18,622 bases of DNA. Source: DTNV01 sp964388435. Lineage in GTDB: Archaea; Micrarchaeota; Micrarchaeia; Norongarragalinales; UBA8480. Within the stretch, counting starts at the first letter, position 1. Each line of letters begins with the position of its first letter. A model generated the notes under the pieces. That model ran no database searches, was not told the origin of the DNA, and saw only the letters and a list, made by a program, of their open reading frames with translations. The DNA lies in the NCBI GenBank assembly GCA_964388435.1, contig CAYMAH010000038.1:1-18622 (forward strand), written 5' to 3'. This document shows, piece by piece, positions 7,171-13,833 of this stretch. Made by a program: the position numbers and the translations under genes.

Positions 7171-7659
7171 TTATTTGAGTTTTTCAAAGAAAACAGTCAG
7201 ATAGTCAAGAAGCTCCCCCCACTTATGATTATTCAAGGGTATTATAACCTCGTTAGAATTTTTCCTGTAAAAAAACAGGTTCCTGCCTCCAGGAGAGTTC
7301 ACAAAATGAGCATCCTTTGACTCATAATGCTGAAGCCCTGACTTTTCAGCCGAGCTTTTAACTCCACTTAAAAACTTTGTAATTCCCACAGCGTTATTAA
7401 ATTTCAACTTTAAAACCCTTTGTTTCTCACCGCCAATTGATTCGGACTTTATGCCATCAGAATCAAAAAAATTAACCGCGACTCCACTCCAATCATTTAA
7501 CTTGGATTCTGAATCAAAGGGGCTTCTATTAGACAGAATTGCAAAGTTTATCTTGAAATTATTTAATCTCTCGCTCAAGGGGTTCAAAAGACTTTTTTCT
7601 TCAACCTTCTGCACACTGCCCAAATCAATAATCTTTTCTTTGCTGATTTTTTCAACCAT
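7171..7659 (-). CDS. Soluble protein of unknown function
   Basis: A 162-residue protein with no signal peptide or membrane segment. The first 35 residues are polar and helical; the rest alternates strands and helices (WSGVAVNFFDSDG, RVLKLKFNNAVGITKF, NSPGGRNLFFYRK, ELLDYLTVFFEKL), suggesting one small alpha/beta domain. No family recognised. Start is the ATG at 7659, with a TATA-like CTTTTAAAAC (7684-7693) about 29 bp upstream, and GAGGT directly before the ATG that is too close for a normal Shine-Dalgarno. It is monocistronic, between the antiporter and rtcB. Confidence 0.65.
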   Translation of the reverse strand: MVEKISKEKIIDLGSVQKVEEKSLLNPLSERLNNFKINFAILSNRSPFDSESKLNDWSGVAVNFFDSDGIKSESIGGEKQRVLKLKFNNAVGITKFLSGVKSSAEKSGLQHYESKDAHFVNSPGGRNLFFYRKNSNEVIIPLNNHKWGELLDYLTVFFEKLK

Positions 7660-7710
7660 ACCTCAAAAAATTGGAATTCAAAACTTTTAAAACTTATTGC
7701 ATAAATCAAA

Positions 7711-9123
7711 TCAGCCTTTAATTACTCCAAGAGGCTTCATTTTAGCTATTATCTTTGAAATTCCAGCGTTCTCCACGCTTTTCACGACCTCATTAACATC
7801 CTTGTAAGCCCCCCCGGCCTCTTCAGCCAATCCCTTCAAACTAGGAGCTCTCACCACTTGACCCTTATCCTCCATGCTCTTCTTCAAAGCACCGCCTTCA
7901 AAAGCTCTGAGAGCTTCATGCCTTGACATTACCCTTCCAGCGCCGTGACAGCTTGAGCCGAACGTTTGTTTTGCTCCTTCAAGCCCTAAAAGAAGGTAAG
8001 AGGAAGTGTTCATGCTCCCTGGAATTATAACAGGCTGGCCAATGCTTCTGTACTCAGAAGGTATTTCCTTTCTTCCCTTCCAAAACGCTCTAGTAGCTCC
8101 TTTCCTGTGAACGCAAATGTTCTTCTTCTCCCCATTTATCTCGTGCTCCTCGAATTTACCAATATTATGTGCAACATCATAAACTAGCTTTATTTTGCTT
8201 GAGGGCAATACTTTTTCAAATACGTTCCCAACCCACGACGTTATAATCTGACGATTGCAGAAAGCATAATTCACAGCGCAACCCATCGCTTTCAAATAAT
8301 CGTCACCCTCCTCGCTTCCAAGCGGTGCGCAGGCAAGCTCCTTGTCAGGAAGGTTCAGATTGTATTTCCGTTCCACGCTCAGCATTTTTTTAACATAATC
8401 CTCGCATACCTGGTGTCCGAAACCTCTTGAACCGGTGTGTATCATTACCATCGCCATTCCGTGCTCCACTTCGAACTTCTTTCCAACTTCTTCGTCAAAA
8501 GCTTTTTCAACAAGCTGCACTTCAAGAAAATGATTTCCGCTTCCAAGAGTTCCTAGCTGCGGCCCGCCACGCTGTTTTGCAAGGCTTGACACTTTTGAAG
8601 GGTCGGCTCCCTGCATTCTCCCCTCCTCCTCACAGAATTTTAATTCCCTTCTCTCGCCCATCCCGTTTTCCACAGCCCACTCTGCGCCAAGAGAAAGGAC
8701 TTCATCGAGTTCCGCTGGCTTTAGGTGAATCTTACTTTTGCTTCCCACTCCAACAGGAATGGTATTATAAAGCGAGTCTATTAATTCCTTCAGTTTTGGT
8801 TTTACTTCCTCAATTGTAAGTCCTGTTGACAGTAGTCTCACTCCGCAATTTATGTCATAGCCTATAGCTCCTGGAGACACCACTCCATTTTCTCCGAACC
8901 CTGCAACTCCTCCTATCGGAAACCCGTAACCCTCGTGCCCGTCAGGCATCACGAAAACGTTTCCCTCAAGTCCGGGCAACTTGGATGCGTTTATCGCCTG
9001 CTTTATAGTCCTGTCTCCCTGCATGTTTCCGAGCAGTTCCTTTCCTGCAACTATCCTTACCGGAACGTTCATTCCCTCTTCTTTGAACTCCCAGATATTT
9101 TTAGAAACTTCCTTAAAATCCAT
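7711..9123 (-). CDS. rtcB: RtcB RNA-splicing ligase
   Basis: A 470-residue GTP- and Mn2+-dependent RNA ligase that joins 2',3'-cyclic-phosphate (or 3'-phosphate) ends to 5'-OH ends, the step that seals archaeal tRNA exons after endonuclease cleavage. All core elements are present: GYDINCGVRLL with D90 and C93, GSGNHFLE with N197 and H198, MIHTGSRG with H229, YDVAHN with H319, and SSCHGAGR with H393, the residue that is guanylylated. Length matches the family without an intein. A TATA-like AAAAATATTTAAC lies about 20-27 bp before the ATG at 9123. It is divergent from an intron-bearing tRNA-Ser whose transcript would be an RtcB substrate. No archease gene is in the window. Confidence 0.97.
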   Translation of the reverse strand: MDFKEVSKNIWEFKEEGMNVPVRIVAGKELLGNMQGDRTIKQAINASKLPGLEGNVFVMPDGHEGYGFPIGGVAGFGENGVVSPGAIGYDINCGVRLLSTGLTIEEVKPKLKELIDSLYNTIPVGVGSKSKIHLKPAELDEVLSLGAEWAVENGMGERRELKFCEEEGRMQGADPSKVSSLAKQRGGPQLGTLGSGNHFLEVQLVEKAFDEEVGKKFEVEHGMAMVMIHTGSRGFGHQVCEDYVKKMLSVERKYNLNLPDKELACAPLGSEEGDDYLKAMGCAVNYAFCNRQIITSWVGNVFEKVLPSSKIKLVYDVAHNIGKFEEHEINGEKKNICVHRKGATRAFWKGRKEIPSEYRSIGQPVIIPGSMNTSSYLLLGLEGAKQTFGSSCHGAGRVMSRHEALRAFEGGALKKSMEDKGQVVRAPSLKGLAEEAGGAYKDVNEVVKSVENAGISKIIAKMKPLGVIKG

Positions 9124-9219
9124 TCAATAAAATCACCGTTAAATATTTTTAGAAATCCAGGCGGTATAAGATTAATCAGGTAAAGTTAAAAAGGCTTTAA
9201 CTCCAAAAAAATCATCAAT

Positions 9220-9322
9220 GCTGGGGTGGCGGAATCCGGTAACGCGCTAGACTCGAGATCAAAAAAACCAGGTAATCTAGTTGGTTGAAAAACCTATCCG
9301 AGTTCAAATCTCGGCCCCAGCG
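9220..9322 (+). tRNA. tRNA-Ser(CGA) with anticodon-loop intron
   Basis: A class II tRNA. The acceptor GCTGGGG pairs with CCCCAGC, followed by discriminator G73 (9322); the D-stem is GCG/CGC, the anticodon stem CTAGA/TCTAG, the long variable arm GGTT-GAAA-AACC, and the T-arm CCGAG-TTCAAAT-CTCGG. The loop is only closed properly if about 17 bases after position 37 are removed; the mature loop is then CTCGAGA with anticodon CGA at 9254-9256. G73 and the long variable arm agree with serine rather than leucine (A73). The mature tRNA is 86 nt. CCA is not encoded. A TATA-like GTTAAAAAGG lies about 30 bp upstream. Confidence 0.92.
9258..9274 (+). other. 17-nt tRNA intron at canonical position 37/38
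   Basis: Removing these bases (ATCAAAAAAACCAGGTA) joins CTCGAG to A-TCTAG. Shifting the boundary by one base gives the same mature RNA because both ends carry A. The intron should be cut by the tRNA-splicing endonuclease and sealed by RtcB. I could not build a good bulge-helix-bulge: the expected central helix has at most C-G, U-G and G-C pairs with a mismatch. Confidence 0.75.
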
Positions 9323-9350
9323 CTAAATCATAATCCAAACCAAAAAAAGT

Positions 9351-9395
9351 GTTAACCCCACAAATAATAACATTTATCTATTTTGTGGAGTTAAC
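9351..9395. repeat. 14-bp inverted repeat over the Fic-gene promoter (operator-like)
   Basis: GTTAACCCCACAAA at 9351-9364 and TTTGTGGAGTTAAC at 9382-9395 are complementary at 13 of 14 positions, with a 17-bp A/T-rich spacer. The spacer (AACATTTATCTA) lies where the TATA box of a leaderless transcript from ATG 9403 would be. The centre-to-centre spacing of about 31 bp is three helical turns, as for a dimeric repressor binding both arms. Confidence 0.6.
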
Positions 9396-9402
9396 TAACT
9401 GC

Positions 9403-10344
9403 ATGGTTTACTTTTCTGAAAAAACAATAAAAGGAAATAAGTACTTGTATGCCGTGGAATCGGTAAGAATCAACAAGAAAATAAAAAAGATAATGAAAAG
9501 AGTTGAAAAACCCGCAATAACAAGGGAGTTGATAAAATTTTTTGACAACAAAAAAAATGAAATAATAAAAAATGAGCACTTGAAAAAATACAAATCCGAC
9601 GCGGTTTTTTCAAAAGAGCAGATGACAAAAATAGACAAAACCCGCGCTAACTACAAAACAATTCTAAAAAAACTATCCAAAGCACAAAAAAAAGACCTGT
9701 TTGACAGATTCACAGCAAACTTCACTTACGAGTCAAACGCTATCGAGGGAAATTCTCTCACACTCAAAGACGTTTCACTGGTGCTTTTTGAAAACAGGGT
9801 CATCAAAGGAAAAGACTTACCAGAGATTTACGAAACAAGAAACTCACGAAAAGTTGTTGACTTGATACTCTCACATAAATTCAGGATAAGTGAAAAGGAC
9901 ATTATAAAAATGCACAGGTTATTGGTAAAAGATATGAACATTTCAACAGGATACAAGAAGATACCTAATTACCTGCTTTGGAGAAAAGTAAAAACCGCTC
10001 CTCCTGAAAAAGTACACAGTGAAATGAAAATGTTGATTGACTGGTTTAATGAACAAAAAAACATTCACCCACTGCAAAAAGCAGCTTTATTTCATGGAAG
10101 ATTTGAAAAAATACACCCCTTTGATGACGGCAATGGAAGAGTCGGAAGATTCATAGTAAACGTCATTCTTGTCGATTCAGGATACGCTCCCCTGATAATA
10201 AGAAAAATGCAAAGAATAGCATACTTCAAAGCGCTTGAAGATTTTGACGGCGGTTACACCAGAAACCTTGAACGATTCATGCTTGAGAAATACAAAAAAA
10301 CATTCAAAAACTTCTTTCAAATATATATTAAATATCTAAAATAA
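9403..10344 (+). CDS. Fic-domain protein (probable AMP-transferase or related nucleotidyltransferase)
   Basis: A 313-residue protein. The Fic core carries HPFDDGNGRVGR (238-249), the complete HxFx(D/E)GNGRxxR active site, so catalysis (usually transfer of AMP from ATP to a target hydroxyl) is expected. Upstream, SNAIEGN (111-117) matches the S/T-xxx-E-G/N inhibitory helix, so the protein can probably autoinhibit as class II Fic proteins do. Residues 1-30 (MVYFSEKTIKGNKYLYAVES) form a short beta-hairpin-like lead. The ATG at 9403 is chosen over GTG 9349, because the latter falls in the inverted repeat and would add hydrophobic residues of no evident use. The end is 3 bp from the convergent pyrD stop. 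The target is unknown; autoregulation is possible. Confidence 0.9.
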   Translation: MVYFSEKTIKGNKYLYAVESVRINKKIKKIMKRVEKPAITRELIKFFDNKKNEIIKNEHLKKYKSDAVFSKEQMTKIDKTRANYKTILKKLSKAQKKDLFDRFTANFTYESNAIEGNSLTLKDVSLVLFENRVIKGKDLPEIYETRNSRKVVDLILSHKFRISEKDIIKMHRLLVKDMNISTGYKKIPNYLLWRKVKTAPPEKVHSEMKMLIDWFNEQKNIHPLQKAALFHGRFEKIHPFDDGNGRVGRFIVNVILVDSGYAPLIIRKMQRIAYFKALEDFDGGYTRNLERFMLEKYKKTFKNFFQIYIKYLK

Positions 10345-10347
10345 TTT

Positions 10348-11436
10348 TCACGCGTCCACTCCAACAGCGTCTGAAACGCTTTCAAAACCGTCTTTTTTAA
10401 CAAGCTCTGCAAGCTCTTTGCAGACCTTCTTGGCAAAACCAGGCCCCCTGTAAATCATGCCGGTAATCCCTTCCACAAGCGAAGCGCCGTTCCTAATCTT
10501 GGTATAAGCATCTTGCCCTGAAAAAATTCCACCTATCCCAATTATCGTTTTGCCACTCTCCTGATAAAACTGTTTAATCAGCTTGTCGCTCTTAAGCTTA
10601 GTCAAACCCCCGCTCAAACCCCCTCTGCCTCCAAGCTTTTCAATCACATCCCCCAAAGCAGGGTGCTTTTTTAAAGGCGTCATCTCCTTTGTCAAATTGC
10701 CAATCACAAAACCATTAACAAAATCAAACCTATTGACAACATTGACTATTTCTTCCACTTCATCTTCCTTCAAGTCAACGCTGAACTTCAAAAACAAAGG
10801 CTTTTGAACGTTGCATTCTTTCTTCACCAATTTTAAAAGCAGGTTTACCTGCTCGGCACTCTCAAACCTTCCCTTTGCAACATTTGGACAGCTCACATTC
10901 AAAACATGATAATTCCCAGCGTTTTTAACAACATTGTAGCAGTCAACAAAGCTCATCGCCCTGTCAAAATCAGAGTCAAATTTTTCATTCATCGACGCAA
11001 CGCTCACGCCAAAGGAAATCGAGTTAACCTTCTTCAACCTTTCAATAATTTTACCCGCCCCCTGATTAGGAAGCCCCAAATTAACCAGAATGCTCTTCTG
11101 CTCTGGAACTCTAAATAGCCTCGGCTTTGGGTTTCCCTGAAACTCTTTAACAGTCACGCTCCCAATTTCTACAAAGCCAAAAGCGGTCATTGAAAAAAAA
11201 TCAAGAGTTTTCCCATTCTTGTCAAAACCAGCGCTCAAACCCAACGGGCTTTTCAAGTTAATGCCGGCCACGCTTACATTCAAAATCTCATCCTCGAAAT
11301 AGTAAAAGTTTTTAAGAAAGCCGAAAACGCTTTTATTATTTCCGGCAAACGCCGAAGCCTTTAAAGTCAAGTCATGAACAAGCTCCGGGTCAAGCTTGAA
11401 TAAAATATTTCTAGCAAAATCCTCGTAAAACTCCAT
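10348..11436 (-). CDS. pyrD: Dihydroorotate dehydrogenase, class 2-like
   Basis: A 362-residue FMN enzyme oxidising dihydroorotate to orotate in pyrimidine synthesis. The N-terminal helical extension (FARNILFKLDPELVHDLTL, 7-25), SAGFDKNG (68-75), EIGSVTVKEFQGNPKPRLFR (90-109), the INR-MG-x-NN equivalent LVNLGLPNQGA, and GRGGLSGG/KLKSDKL followed by GIGGI and GASLVEGITGMIYRGP follow the class 2 (quinone-linked, membrane-associated) pattern. However, the catalytic loop reads NVSCPN (180-185): Cys183 stands where class 2 enzymes have Ser and class 1 enzymes have Cys. No FeS partner gene (pyrK) is nearby. The ATG follows the DUF92 stop after three bases, so the pair is cotranscribed and translationally coupled. 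Confidence 0.93.
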   Translation of the reverse strand: MEFYEDFARNILFKLDPELVHDLTLKASAFAGNNKSVFGFLKNFYYFEDEILNVSVAGINLKSPLGLSAGFDKNGKTLDFFSMTAFGFVEIGSVTVKEFQGNPKPRLFRVPEQKSILVNLGLPNQGAGKIIERLKKVNSISFGVSVASMNEKFDSDFDRAMSFVDCYNVVKNAGNYHVLNVSCPNVAKGRFESAEQVNLLLKLVKKECNVQKPLFLKFSVDLKEDEVEEIVNVVNRFDFVNGFVIGNLTKEMTPLKKHPALGDVIEKLGGRGGLSGGLTKLKSDKLIKQFYQESGKTIIGIGGIFSGQDAYTKIRNGASLVEGITGMIYRGPGFAKKVCKELAELVKKDGFESVSDAVGVDA

Positions 11437-11439
11437 TAT

Positions 11440-12276
11440 TCACATCACCAAAAAATAAAAAACCAAAAACCCGGCGGCTCCGACAATCAAACCGCTTAGC
11501 ATGTTTACAACGTCATTATCCATCCACTTCAAACCTTTAATAAGTTTTGTTTCAGTCCCGCACTTATGAACCTTACGCTCGGTAAAAACACTGCATTTCG
11601 GGCAGTAGTAAAGAACCTGAAAAAAACTTCCCAATAAACTGTCAACCAAACTCCCAAAAAAACCCGCTAAAAAAGCGAAAACAAGAAAAACCAGCGCCCC
11701 GCCGGGAGCCTGAACTCCTGAAGCTGAAAGAAACAAAAACGCGAAAACACCCATTACCAAACCGCCTAAAAAGCCAGCTTCTAAGCCAAGCAGAGTAATA
11801 CCCCCGCTCATTCCCTTTTCAATCTTTTTAAACGTTTTAATGTTCACCGGCTCTTTTTTTGACAACACTCCAATCTCACTGCTAAGCGTGTCGCCTGCCA
11901 TTGCACTAGTGCTAAAAACAAAACCCACAAAAGGAAGCAAGGAAGGGGAAAAAAAACCCAAGACAGCGAAAACCAATCCCCCAGCCCCATTCGCTATCAC
12001 CTGCATCATATTTCTAGCGCCTCCTTTAGCAAAATCCTCCTCTACTTTTTTCTTAGATTCCTTTTTGAACTTGCTGGCGAAACTTCCCATGATGAAAAAG
12101 AAGAGCAAAACCAGAAGCCAAACCCACCCAGCAGGGTTTTGAGGCACGAAAAGCAAAACCAAGCCAACGAAAATGGCCGCCATAACACCCCCCTCGTTAA
12201 GCATTTCCCTTTTAAAAGCGTAAACCGCAACAAAAAGAAGAAAAACAAGCCAAGCCAAAACTTCAAACAAATTCAA
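11440..12276 (-). CDS. DUF92-family integral membrane protein
   Basis: A 278-residue polytopic membrane protein of the DUF92 family, related to plant VTE6 (phytyl-phosphate kinase), so a prenyl-phosphate kinase role is possible in isoprenoid lipid metabolism. Diagnostic stretches: GARNMMQVIANG (86-97), MAGDTLSSEIGVLSK (126-140), KGMSGGITLLGLEAGFLGG, GFFGSLVDSLLGSFFQ, the Cys cluster CPKCSVFTERKVHKCG, and WMDNDVVNMLSG near the end. About seven membrane segments. No ATG is available; the start is TTG at 12276 or, two codons on, TTG at 12270, the latter about 24 bp from a TATA-like TTTTTAAAG. First gene of an operon with pyrD. Confidence 0.85.
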   Translation of the reverse strand: MNLFEVLAWLVFLLFVAVYAFKREMLNEGGVMAAIFVGLVLLFVPQNPAGWVWLLVLLFFFIMGSFASKFKKESKKKVEEDFAKGGARNMMQVIANGAGGLVFAVLGFFSPSLLPFVGFVFSTSAMAGDTLSSEIGVLSKKEPVNIKTFKKIEKGMSGGITLLGLEAGFLGGLVMGVFAFLFLSASGVQAPGGALVFLVFAFLAGFFGSLVDSLLGSFFQVLYYCPKCSVFTERKVHKCGTETKLIKGLKWMDNDVVNMLSGLIVGAAGFLVFYFLVM

Positions 12277-12351
12277 TTCAAATCACACTTTAAAAATTCA
12301 CAATAATACCAAGGGTAAATATAATAAACAATCACTTTTTAAATTATTGTT

Positions 12352-12424
12352 GCCCTGATAGCTCAGTTGGTAGAGCGCTTGTCCCGTAAACAAGAGGTCG
12401 CGAGTTCAATCCTCGCTCAGGGCT
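12352..12424 (+). tRNA. tRNA-Thr(CGU) with unusual C33
   Basis: A 73-nt class I tRNA: acceptor GCCCTGA/TCAGGGC, D-arm GCTC-AGTTGGTA-GAGC, anticodon arm CTTGT-CCCGTAA-ACAAG, variable AGGTC, T-arm GCGAG-TTCAATC-CTCGC, discriminator T73 (12424). Anticodon CGT at 12385-12387 gives threonine; G1-C72, C2-G71 and U73 also fit archaeal threonine identity. Position 33 is C instead of the near-universal U. There is no intron and no encoded CCA. A TATA-like AAATATAA (12317-12324) lies about 30 bp upstream. Confidence 0.92.
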
Positions 12425-12436
12425 TGCATTAAAAAG

Positions 12437-12958
12437 TCAAGCTGCTTTCCTTATTAAATTCAATTTTCGTACTGGCTTGCCGGCTTCAAGCTTAAATCTT
12501 TGACGTTCATGTTCAAGCCTTGAAAACAATCTGAAAGCCTGATTTGCCCTCCTCTTGTCAAAAGTGTTAAAAGAACGAATGGAAGGCTTATTATTGAATT
12601 TCGATTCAAGTGGCCTTATCCGCATAAGTCTACCCTCAGGAGCGTTCTTGTTAATCTCTATAGCCTTATTCACATTATCAACAGCTGTTTTATACTTCAA
12701 ATTGGGAATGCCTTTTTTAAAAGACTCGTTAAGATTTTTAATCAAAATTGCTTTGTGTTCCCTTAAAATCTTGTCCGTATCCGCTCTGCTCGGATGACCT
12801 AAAATCTTTCTGGTCACAAACCAGTCTAAAATCCCAGTTCCAGGAATAAATGGAATATTAGCAATAGCATCACCGTAAGTATTCCAAAAGCGGGCTAGTT
12901 TATCATTAAAACTAACTTTTTGTTTGTCCTTTTGCTTTAAATAATCATTAATCGACAT
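12437..12958 (-). CDS. Basic soluble protein of unknown function
   Basis: A 173-residue protein with no signal peptide. It is strongly basic, especially in the C-terminal half (FDKRRANQAFRLFSRLEHER, KPVRKLNLIRKAA), and predicted mostly helical. A small less polar region near residues 30-55 (YGDAIANIPFIPGTGILDWF) could contact a membrane or a partner. RNA or DNA binding is conceivable from charge alone, but no motif supports it. It starts at ATG 12958 and ends 13 bp from the convergent tRNA-Thr. TATA-like A/T stretches lie 18-30 bp before the start. Not recognised. Confidence 0.6.
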   Translation of the reverse strand: MSINDYLKQKDKQKVSFNDKLARFWNTYGDAIANIPFIPGTGILDWFVTRKILGHPSRADTDKILREHKAILIKNLNESFKKGIPNLKYKTAVDNVNKAIEINKNAPEGRLMRIRPLESKFNNKPSIRSFNTFDKRRANQAFRLFSRLEHERQRFKLEAGKPVRKLNLIRKAA

Positions 12959-13046
12959 GTGATAAAAAAGGAATTTTAAACTTAATAAACATTGCTGAAA
13001 CCTAAAATAAAGTTATTCTAGGCTGATTTAAGTTTAAAGCATTTAA

Positions 13047-13802
13047 TCATTTAATTTTTACTATGTTGCCCCTGCCCTTCTTTATTTTAACTATCAAACC
13101 CTTATCCTCAAGACTCGTCAGCGCCATACTCACAGCAGACTCGCTCAAACTCAAATTTTTTCTTAAATCCTTCTGCGAGGTCCTGCCTTCAAGCTCTTTA
13201 ATCTTGTCCAAAACAACCTTCTCGTCCCCGGTCAAAACAACCATCCCACTGTTTTTTTCAGCGTTTTTCTGCCTCCTCAAAAGAATAAACAAAACAAAGA
13301 CAGAAACAACGAAAATCGCAAAGATCAATGCAATGAGAAAATCAAAAGGAAAAAACTGAGAAGGAGGCTGCCTTGGAAAACTGTTATTACCAAAAGTATT
13401 ATTCACAAAAGACGATTGGCTTAAATTGCTCAAAGAAGAAGACACATTGGAAAGATTTTTCAACTCATCAATGGAAGCGTTTGGAAGCGGGAAGTTAAAA
13501 GCAAGCAAGTCCATCTCAAAACTCCCGTTGTTAATTATAGTTAAATTCTGAACAGTGGCGTTTTCAGGCGCGGATGGAGGGTAAACACTCAAAACAAAAG
13601 AGCCCACAGGCAGTTGAAAAGAGTAAAAACCCGAATCGTTCAATATTATAGTCTGAGTGGGAGTAGAGTTAACGCTCACAGCATAACCTTTCGCAAGATT
13701 AAGATTAATATCATAAACAAAACCATAAACAGTGGCGGCGGCTATAAGATTAAGAAAAAAAAGAAAAAAAACAAGCAACTTTAAAATGACTCCATTGCGC
13801 AT
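13047..13802 (-). CDS. Transmembrane protein with outside beta domain and cytoplasmic winged helix
   Basis: A 251-residue protein with a signal peptide (1-23), an extracytoplasmic beta-sandwich resembling carboxypeptidase-regulatory/CNA-B-type domains (24-76; VYGFVYDINLNLAKGYAV, then NDSGFYSFQLPVGSFVLSV), a Ser/Asn-rich stalk with sequons (80-148), one membrane helix (152-175, FDFLIALIFAIFVVSVFVLFILL), a basic stop-transfer RRQK, and a winged helix-turn-helix (188-251; TSQKDLRKNLSLSESAVSMALTSLEDKGLIVKI, wing GRGNIVKIK). The architecture is that of a one-component membrane regulator: sensing outside, DNA binding inside. It lies 31 bp after the thioredoxin-fold gene on the same strand, and may be cotranscribed or use a TATA-like CTTTTTAAAG about 20 bp upstream. 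Its targets are unknown. Confidence 0.8.
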   Translation of the reverse strand: MRNGVILKLLVFFLFFLNLIAAATVYGFVYDINLNLAKGYAVSVNSTPTQTIILNDSGFYSFQLPVGSFVLSVYPPSAPENATVQNLTIINNGSFEMDLLAFNFPLPNASIDELKNLSNVSSSLSNLSQSSFVNNTFGNNSFPRQPPSQFFPFDFLIALIFAIFVVSVFVLFILLRRQKNAEKNSGMVVLTGDEKVVLDKIKELEGRTSQKDLRKNLSLSESAVSMALTSLEDKGLIVKIKKGRGNIVKIK

Positions 13803-13833
13803 GACTTCTTATAACACTTTAAAAAGCTTTTCA

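Noticed and set aside
7165..7174. Palindrome ATAAGCTTAT between convergent genes as a hairpin terminator
   Set aside because: No loop is possible in a 10-bp self-complementary word of this composition; the adjacent T11 tract is the better terminator.
8427..8819. Long open frame opposite rtcB
   Set aside because: It is antisense to conserved RtcB catalytic motifs and has no recognisable protein features.
9220..9322. tRNA-Leu(GAG) reading of the intron-bearing tRNA
   Set aside because: The stem CTAGA/TCTAG places CGA, not GAG, at 34-36, and discriminator G73 fits serine.
9349..9402. GTG start at 9349 for the Fic protein
   Set aside because: It lies within the inverted repeat and likely promoter; ATG 9403 gives a normal N-terminus.
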